Origin: Cylicocyclus nassatus
Taxonomy: Eukaryota > Nematoda > Chromadorea > Rhabditida > Strongylidae
Length of the DNA stretch: 64,000 nt
Reading direction: 5' to 3'
Assembly: GCA_958299035.1 (NCBI GenBank)
Contig: CATQJL010000359.1
Location: forward strand, 248,001 to 312,000
Shown: positions 59,134 through 64,000 of the stretch, piece after piece
Layout of the letters: every line of letters begins with the position of its first letter
Position numbering within the stretch: the stretch's first letter is position 1
Made by a program: the position numbers and the translations under genes
Notes under the pieces: generated by a model
What the model was told of the DNA's origin: nothing
The model's database searches: none
What the model saw: only the letters and a program-made list of their open reading frames with translations

Positions 59134-59217
59134 GTCATTCTGGCCGAGTGGTCTAAGGCGCTGCGTTCAGGTCGCAGTCCTCTTCGGAGGGCGCAGGTTC
59201 GAATCCTGCGGATGACA
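59134..59217 (+). tRNA. tRNA-Leu(CAG)
   Basis: Complete 84-nt copy; T5 stop. Confidence 0.9.
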
Positions 59218-59288
59218 GCGATTTTTACCAGCTGATGTGCAATGACATATCGCCACGCCGAAGTTTTCCGCACTTACAGAAATGCCAT

Positions 59289-59372
59289 GTCATTCTGGCC
59301 GAGTGGTCTAAGGCGCTGCGTTCAGGTCGCAGTCCTCTTCGGAGGGCGCAGGTTCGAATCCTGCGGATGACA
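59289..59372 (+). tRNA. tRNA-Leu(CAG)
   Basis: Complete 84-nt copy; T4 stop. Confidence 0.9.
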
Positions 59373-59443
59373 GTGACTTTTATCAGCTGATGTGCAATGA
59401 CATATCGCCACGCCAAAGTTTTCCGCACTTACAGAAATGCCAT

Positions 59444-59527
59444 GTCATTCTGGCCGAGTGGTCTAAGGCGCTGCGTTCAGGTCGCAGTCCTCTTCGGAGG
59501 GCGCAGGTTCGAATCCTGCGGATGACA
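59444..59527 (+). tRNA. tRNA-Leu(CAG)
   Basis: Complete 84-nt copy; T5 stop. Confidence 0.9.
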
Positions 59528-59622
59528 GAGATTTTTACCAGCTGATGTGCAATGACATATCGGCACGCCGAAGTTTTCCGCACTTACAGAAATGCCATGT
59601 CATTCTGGCCGAGTGGTCTAAG

Positions 59623-59859
59623 GCCTAAGGCATACCTCGCGCGATTTCGTCAAATCGCCACCTCCGCGGGATTGGCATTCTGCCAGATATTTGTAAGTCA
59701 ACCGTGCGCGCATCCCAGACGCATAGGCACGTAGCTTCCGTAAGTTATAGTAAGAGCCCTAAGTCTGGCCCATGCAAAGCGCGCTTACGACCAGTCATGA
59801 ACAGTCGTTGCAGTGCCAGTTCCCGCAGCGTCTAATATCGCGTGAGGTATGTCTTAGGC
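59623..59859. mobile_element. MITE in tRNA-Leu D-arm
   Basis: tRNA halves 59599-59622 and 59860-59924; B-box C61T and CAGTCTTCTTC. Confidence 0.85.
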
Positions 59860-59995
59860 CTAAGGCGCTGCGTTCAGGTCGCAGTCTTCTTCGGAGGGCG
59901 CAGGTTCGAATTCTGCGGATGACAGCGATTTTTACCAGCTGATGTGCAATGACATATCGCCACGCCGAAGTTTTCCGCACTTACAGAAATGCCAT

Positions 59996-60079
59996 GTCAT
60001 TCTGGCCGAGTGGTCTAAGGCGCTGCGTTCAGGTCGCATTCCTCTTCGGAGGGCGCAGGTTCGAATCCTGCGGATGACA
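59996..60079 (+). tRNA. tRNA-Leu(CAG), anticodon-stem mismatch
   Basis: 84-nt copy with CGCAT; T5 stop. Confidence 0.8.
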
Positions 60080-60150
60080 GCGATTTTTACCAGCTGATGT
60101 GCAATGACATATCGGCACGCCGAAATTTTCCGCACTTACAGAAATGCCAT

Positions 60151-60234
60151 GTCATTCTGGCCGAGTGGTCTAAGGCGCTGCGTTCAGGTCGCAGTCCTCT
60201 TCGGAGGGCGCAGGTTCGAATCCTGCGGATGACA
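60151..60234 (+). tRNA. tRNA-Leu(CAG)
   Basis: Complete 84-nt copy; T5 stop. Confidence 0.9.
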
Positions 60235-60305
60235 GCGATTTTTACCAGCTGATGTGCAATGACATATCGCCACGCCGAAGTTTTCCGCACTTACAGAAAT
60301 GCCAT

Positions 60306-60389
60306 GTCATTCTGGCCGAGTGGTCTAAGGCGCTGCGTTCAGGTCGCAGTCCTCTTCGGAGGGCGCAGGTTCGAATCCTGCGGATGACA
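60306..60389 (+). tRNA. tRNA-Leu(CAG)
   Basis: Complete 84-nt copy; T4 stop. Confidence 0.9.
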
Positions 60390-60460
60390 GTGACTTTTAT
60401 CAGCTGATGTGCAATGACATATCGCCACGCCAAAGTTTTCCGCACTTACAGAAATGCCAT

Positions 60461-60544
60461 GTCATTCTGGCCGAGTGGTCTAAGGCGCTGCGTTCAGGTC
60501 GCAGTCCTCTTCGGAGGGCGCAGGTTCGAATCCTGCGGATGACA
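60461..60544 (+). tRNA. tRNA-Leu(CAG)
   Basis: Complete 84-nt copy; T5 stop. Confidence 0.9.
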
Positions 60545-60639
60545 GAGATTTTTACCAGCTGATGTGCAATGACATATCGGCACGCCGAAGTTTTCCGCAC
60601 TTACAGAAATGCCATGTCATTCTGGCCGAGTGGTCTAAG

Positions 60640-60876
60640 GCCTAAGGCATACCTCGCGCGATTTCGTCAAATCGCCACCTCCGCGGGATTGGCATTCTGC
60701 CAGATATTTGTAAGTCAACAGTGCGCGCATCCCAGACGCATAGGCACGTAGCTTCCGTAAGTTATAGTAAGAGCCCTAAGTCTGGCCCATGCAAAGCGCG
60801 CTTACGACCAGTCATGAACAGTCGTTGCAGTGCCAGTTCCCGCAGCGTCTAATATCGCGTGAGGTATGTCTTAGGC
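60640..60876. mobile_element. MITE in tRNA-Leu D-arm
   Basis: tRNA halves 60616-60639 and 60877-60941; B-box C61T. Confidence 0.85.
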
Positions 60877-61012
60877 CTAAGGCGCTGCGTTCAGGTCGCA
60901 GTCCTCTTCGGAGGGCGCAGGTTCGAATTCTGCGGATGACAGCGATTTTTACCAGCTGATGTGCAATGACATATCGCCACGCCGAAGTTTTCCGCACTTA
61001 CAGAAATGCCAT

Positions 61013-61095
61013 GTCATTCTGGCCGAGTGGTCTAAGCGCTGCGTTCAGGTCGCAGTCCTCTTCGGAGGGCGCAGGTTCGAATCCTGCGGATGACA
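61013..61095 (+). pseudogene. tRNA-Leu(CAG), D-stem base deleted
   Basis: 83-nt copy reading CTAAGCGCTGCG: one G of the D-stem GGC strand is lost. The other arms are intact and the T5 stop is present. The only such copy in the window, so recent. Confidence 0.8.
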
Positions 61096-61166
61096 GCGAT
61101 TTTTACCAGCTGATGTGCAATGACATATCGCCACGCCGAAGTTTTCCGCACTTACAGAAATGCCAT

Positions 61167-61250
61167 GTCATTCTGGCCGAGTGGTCTAAGGCGCTGCGTT
61201 CAGGTCGCAGTCCTCTTCGGAGGGCGCAGGTTCGAATCCTGCGGATGACA
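61167..61250 (+). tRNA. tRNA-Leu(CAG)
   Basis: Complete 84-nt copy; T5 stop. Confidence 0.9.
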
Positions 61251-61321
61251 GCGATTTTTACCAGCTGATGTGCAATGACATATCGGCACGCCGAAATTTT
61301 CCGCACTTACAGAAATGCCAT

Positions 61322-61405
61322 GTCATTCTGGCCGAGTGGTCTAAGGCGCTGCGTTCAGGTCGCAGTCCTCTTCGGAGGGCGCAGGTTCGAATCCTGCGGA
61401 TGACA
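61322..61405 (+). tRNA. tRNA-Leu(CAG)
   Basis: Complete 84-nt copy; T5 stop. Confidence 0.9.
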
Positions 61406-61476
61406 GCGATTTTTACCAGCTGATGTGCAATGACATATCGCCACGCCGAAGTTTTCCGCACTTACAGAAATGCCAT

Positions 61477-61560
61477 GTCATTCTGGCCGAGTGGTCTAAG
61501 GCGCTGCGTTCAGGTCGCAGTCCTCTTCGGAGGGCGCAGGTTCGAATCCTGCGGATGACA
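61477..61560 (+). tRNA. tRNA-Leu(CAG)
   Basis: Complete 84-nt copy; T4 stop. Confidence 0.9.
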
Positions 61561-61631
61561 GTGACTTTTATCAGCTGATGTGCAATGACATATCGCCACG
61601 CCAAAGTTTTCCGCACTTACAGAAATGCCAT

Positions 61632-61715
61632 GTCATTCTGGCCGAGTGGTCTAAGGCGCTGCGTTCAGGTCGCAGTCCTCTTCGGAGGGCGCAGGTTCGA
61701 ATCCTGCGGATGACA
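61632..61715 (+). tRNA. tRNA-Leu(CAG)
   Basis: Complete 84-nt copy; T5 stop. Confidence 0.9.
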
Positions 61716-61786
61716 GCGATTTTTACCAGCTGATGTGCAATGACATATCGGCACGCCGAAATTTTCCGCACTTACAGAAATGCCAT

Positions 61787-61870
61787 GTCATTCTGGCCGA
61801 GTGGTCTAAGGCGCTGCGTTCAGGTCGCAGTCCTCTTCGGAGGGCGCAGGTTCGAATCCTGCGGATGACA
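61787..61870 (+). tRNA. tRNA-Leu(CAG)
   Basis: Complete 84-nt copy; T5 stop. Confidence 0.9.
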
Positions 61871-61941
61871 GCGATTTTTACCAGCTGATGTGCAATGACA
61901 TATCGCCACGCCGAAGTTTTCCGCACTTACAGAAATGCCAT

Positions 61942-62025
61942 GTCATTCTGGCCGAGTGGTCTAAGGCGCTGCGTTCAGGTCGCAGTCCTCTTCGGAGGGC
62001 GCAGGTTCGAATCCTGCGGATGACA
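61942..62025 (+). tRNA. tRNA-Leu(CAG)
   Basis: Complete 84-nt copy; T4 stop. Confidence 0.9.
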
Positions 62026-62096
62026 GTGACTTTTATCAGCTGATGTGCAATGACATATCGCCACGCCAAAGTTTTCCGCACTTACAGAAATGCCAT

Positions 62097-62180
62097 GTCA
62101 TTCTGGCCGAGTGGTCTAAGGCGCTGCGTTCAGGTCGCAGTCCTCTTCGGAGGGCGCAGGTTCGAATCCTGCGGATGACA
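62097..62180 (+). tRNA. tRNA-Leu(CAG)
   Basis: Complete 84-nt copy; T5 stop. Confidence 0.9.
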
Positions 62181-62275
62181 GAGATTTTTACCAGCTGATG
62201 TGCAATGACATATCGGCACGCCGAAGTTTTCCGCACTTACAGAAATGCCATGTCATTCTGGCCGAGTGGTCTAAG

Positions 62276-62512
62276 GCCTAAGGCATACCTCGCGCGATTT
62301 CGTCAAATCGCCACCTCCGCGGGATTGGCATTCTGCCAGATATTTGTAAGTCAACCGTGCGCGCATCCCAGACGCATAGGCACGTAGCTTCCGTAAGTTA
62401 TAGTAAGAGCCCTAAGTCTGGCCCATGCAAAGCGCGCTTACGACCAGTCATGAACAGTCGTTGCAGTGCCAGTTCCCGCAGCGTCTAATATCGCGTGAGG
62501 TATGTCTTAGGC
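62276..62512. mobile_element. MITE in tRNA-Leu D-arm
   Basis: tRNA halves 62252-62275 and 62513-62577; B-box C61T. Confidence 0.85.
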
Positions 62513-62648
62513 CTAAGGCGCTGCGTTCAGGTCGCAGTCCTCTTCGGAGGGCGCAGGTTCGAATTCTGCGGATGACAGCGATTTTTACCAGCTGATGTGC
62601 AATGACATATCGCCACGCCGAAGTTTTCCGCACTTACAGAAATGCCAT

Positions 62649-62732
62649 GTCATTCTGGCCGAGTGGTCTAAGGCGCTGCGTTCAGGTCGCAGTCCTCTTC
62701 GGAGGGCGCAGGTTCGAATCCTGCGGATGACA
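62649..62732 (+). tRNA. tRNA-Leu(CAG)
   Basis: Complete 84-nt copy; T5 stop. Confidence 0.9.
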
Positions 62733-62803
62733 GCGATTTTTACCAGCTGATGTGCAATGACATATCGCCACGCCGAAGTTTTCCGCACTTACAGAAATGC
62801 CAT

Positions 62804-62887
62804 GTCATTCTGGCCGAGTGGTCTAAGGCGCTGCGTTCAGGTCGCAGTCCTCTTCGGAGGGCGCAGGTTCGAATCCTGCGGATGACA
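62804..62887 (+). tRNA. tRNA-Leu(CAG)
   Basis: Complete 84-nt copy; T4 stop. Confidence 0.9.
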
Positions 62888-62958
62888 GTGACTTTTATCA
62901 GCTGATGTGCAATGACATATCGCCACGCCAAAGTTTTCCGCACTTACAGAAATGCCAT

Positions 62959-63042
62959 GTCATTCTGGCCGAGTGGTCTAAGGCGCTGCGTTCAGGTCGC
63001 AGTCCTCTTCGGAGGGCGCAGGTTCGAATCCTGCGGATGACA
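62959..63042 (+). tRNA. tRNA-Leu(CAG)
   Basis: Complete 84-nt copy; T5 stop. Confidence 0.9.
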
Positions 63043-63137
63043 GAGATTTTTACCAGCTGATGTGCAATGACATATCGGCACGCCGAAGTTTTCCGCACTT
63101 ACAGAAATGCCATGTCATTCTGGCCGAGTGGTCTAAG

Positions 63138-63374
63138 GCCTAAGGCATACCTCGCGCGATTTCGTCAAATCGCCACCTCCGCGGGATTGGCATTCTGCCA
63201 GATATTTGTAAGTCAACCGTGCGCGCATCCCAGACGCATAGGCACGTAGCTTCCGTAAGTTATAGTAAGAGCCCTAAGTCTGGCCCATGCAAAGCGCGCT
63301 TACGACCAGTCATGAACAGTCGTTGCAGTGCCAGTTCCCGCAGCGTCTAATATCGCGTGAGGTATGTCTTAGGC
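63138..63374. mobile_element. MITE in tRNA-Leu D-arm
   Basis: tRNA halves 63114-63137 and 63375-63439; B-box C61T. Confidence 0.85.
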
Positions 63375-63510
63375 CTAAGGCGCTGCGTTCAGGTCGCAGT
63401 CCTCTTCGGAGGGCGCAGGTTCGAATTCTGCGGATGACAGCGATTTTTACCAGCTGATGTGCAATGACATATCGCCACGCCGAAGTTTTCCGCACTTACA
63501 GAAATGCCAT

Positions 63511-63594
63511 GTCATTCTGGCCGAGTGGTCTAAGGCGCTGCGTTCAGGTCGCAGTCCTCTTCGGAGGGCGCAGGTTCGAATCCTGCGGATGACA
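63511..63594 (+). tRNA. tRNA-Leu(CAG)
   Basis: Complete 84-nt copy; T4 stop. Confidence 0.9.
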
Positions 63595-63665
63595 GTGACT
63601 TTTATCAGCTGATGTGCAATGACATGTCGCCACGCCAAAGTTTTCCGCACTTACAGAAATGCCAT

Positions 63666-63749
63666 GTCATTCTGGCCGAGTGGTCTAAGGCGCTGCGTTC
63701 AGGTCGCAGTCCTCTTCGGAGGGCGCAGGTTCGAATCCTGCGGATGACA
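63666..63749 (+). tRNA. tRNA-Leu(CAG)
   Basis: Complete 84-nt copy; T5 stop. Confidence 0.9.
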
Positions 63750-63844
63750 GCGATTTTTACCAGCTGATGTGCAATGACATATCGGCACGCCGAAGTTTTC
63801 CGCACTTACAGAAATGCCATGTCATTCTGGCCGAGTGGTCTAAG

Positions 63845-64000
63845 GCCTAAGGCATACCTCGCGCGATTTCGTCAAATCGCCACCTCCGCGGGATTGGCAT
63901 TCTGCCAGATATTTGTAAGTCAACCGTGCGCGCATCCCAGACGCATAGGCACGTAGCTTCCGTAAGTTATAGTAAGAGCCCTAAGTCTGGCCCATGCAAA
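63845..64000. mobile_element. MITE in tRNA-Leu D-arm, cut by window end
   Basis: The 5' tRNA part is 63821-63844. Only the first 156 bases of the insert are in the window. Confidence 0.85.

Larger units (their letters stand above)
56790..62251 (+). repeat. 2809-bp higher-order repeat, one full and one shortened copy
   Basis: Block 56790-59598 (split, four A, split, nine A) is followed by 59599-62251 (split, four A, split, eight units). Both start with a split copy having CAGTCTTCTTC in the variable arm, then a copy with CGCAT in the anticodon stem (57187, 59996). Confidence 0.82.
1..64000 (+). repeat. tRNA-Leu(CAG) tandem array (tDNA satellite)
   Basis: The whole window is a head-to-tail array of 300 tRNA-Leu-derived units, all on the + strand. 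The base period is 155 bp (84-nt tRNA plus 71-bp spacer). Class B units are 153 bp, class C 152 bp and MITE-split class D units about 397 bp. The spacer starts with GCGATTTTT, GAGATTTTT or GTGACTTTT (pol III stop) and has a second TTTT about 47 nt after the gene that could act as a back-up stop. No other gene lies between units. Boundaries are outside the window on both sides. Confidence 0.97.
38483..64000 (+). repeat. Array zone 3: homogeneous classes A and D
   Basis: Only complete copies and MITE-split copies occur. Almost every uninterrupted unit is exactly 155 bp and differs from the next by few bases. Runs reach ten complete genes between two MITE copies (53293-54771 and 55240-56718). 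Confidence 0.85.

Noticed and set aside
1..64000. CRISPR array
   Set aside because: Periodic repeats are present, but the 'spacers' are one repeated sequence rather than unique ones, and the conserved part folds as a type II tRNA.
1..64000. tRNA-derived SINE cluster
   Set aside because: There is no tRNA-unrelated body, A-rich or simple tail, or target duplication around each unit. Units are head-to-tail with a fixed spacer.
1..64000. Bacterial or phage tRNA operon
   Set aside because: No CCA is encoded, every unit has its own T-run stop, and there are no bacterial promoters, genes or mixed isoacceptors.
1..64000. tRNA-Ser, another long-variable-arm tRNA
   Set aside because: The anticodon is CAG, and the D-loop, A73 and body match the leucine type. 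No serine anticodon is seen.

Overview
The window is a head-to-tail, + strand tandem array built from a tRNA-Leu(CAG) gene. I count 300 tRNA starts in 64 kb. The basic unit is 155 bp: an 84-nt type II tRNA with a long variable arm, then a 71-bp spacer carrying a T5 or T4 RNA polymerase III stop. I see no protein-coding gene, no rRNA and no CRISPR. The tRNA has a eukaryotic A box and B box, no encoded CCA end and a T-run terminator. Its D-arm and anticodon arm resemble animal Leu-CAG tRNAs as I remember them, so an animal nuclear genome is the best guess. The species cannot be read from this sequence.

Four classes of unit alternate. Class A (163 copies) is a complete 84-nt gene; one further copy at 61013 lacks a D-stem base. 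Class B (23 uninterrupted copies, all before 14.3 kb) lacks the last CA, so the 1:72 pair and the A discriminator are lost. Class C (41 copies, all between 15.0 and 38.4 kb) has a 3-nt deletion in the anticodon arm and is a pseudogene. Class D (72 copies, the last cut by the window end) is split at one fixed D-arm position by a 237-bp element with terminal inverted repeats (a MITE) and a CTAAG duplication. A second, unrelated 463-bp inverted-repeat element (2931-3393, TAA duplication) is inserted once, next to a MITE copy.

Layout: zone 1 (1 to about 14.9 kb) mixes classes A, B and D. Zone 2 (15.0-38.4 kb) mixes A, C and D. Zone 3 (38.5-64 kb) is A and D only and is very homogeneous. Within zones, multi-unit blocks repeat as higher-order repeats (858, 1410, 1560, 1568, 1724, 1947 and 2809 bp), as expected of a satellite evolving by unequal exchange. 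Complete copies may supply tRNA for CUG codons. Split and deleted copies keep the A and B boxes in most cases and could be transcribed without giving usable tRNA; that is inference.

Terms used below: 'T5 stop' or 'T4 stop' is the T run 4-5 nt after the tRNA 3' end. GAGTGG or GAGAGG is the D-loop variant.
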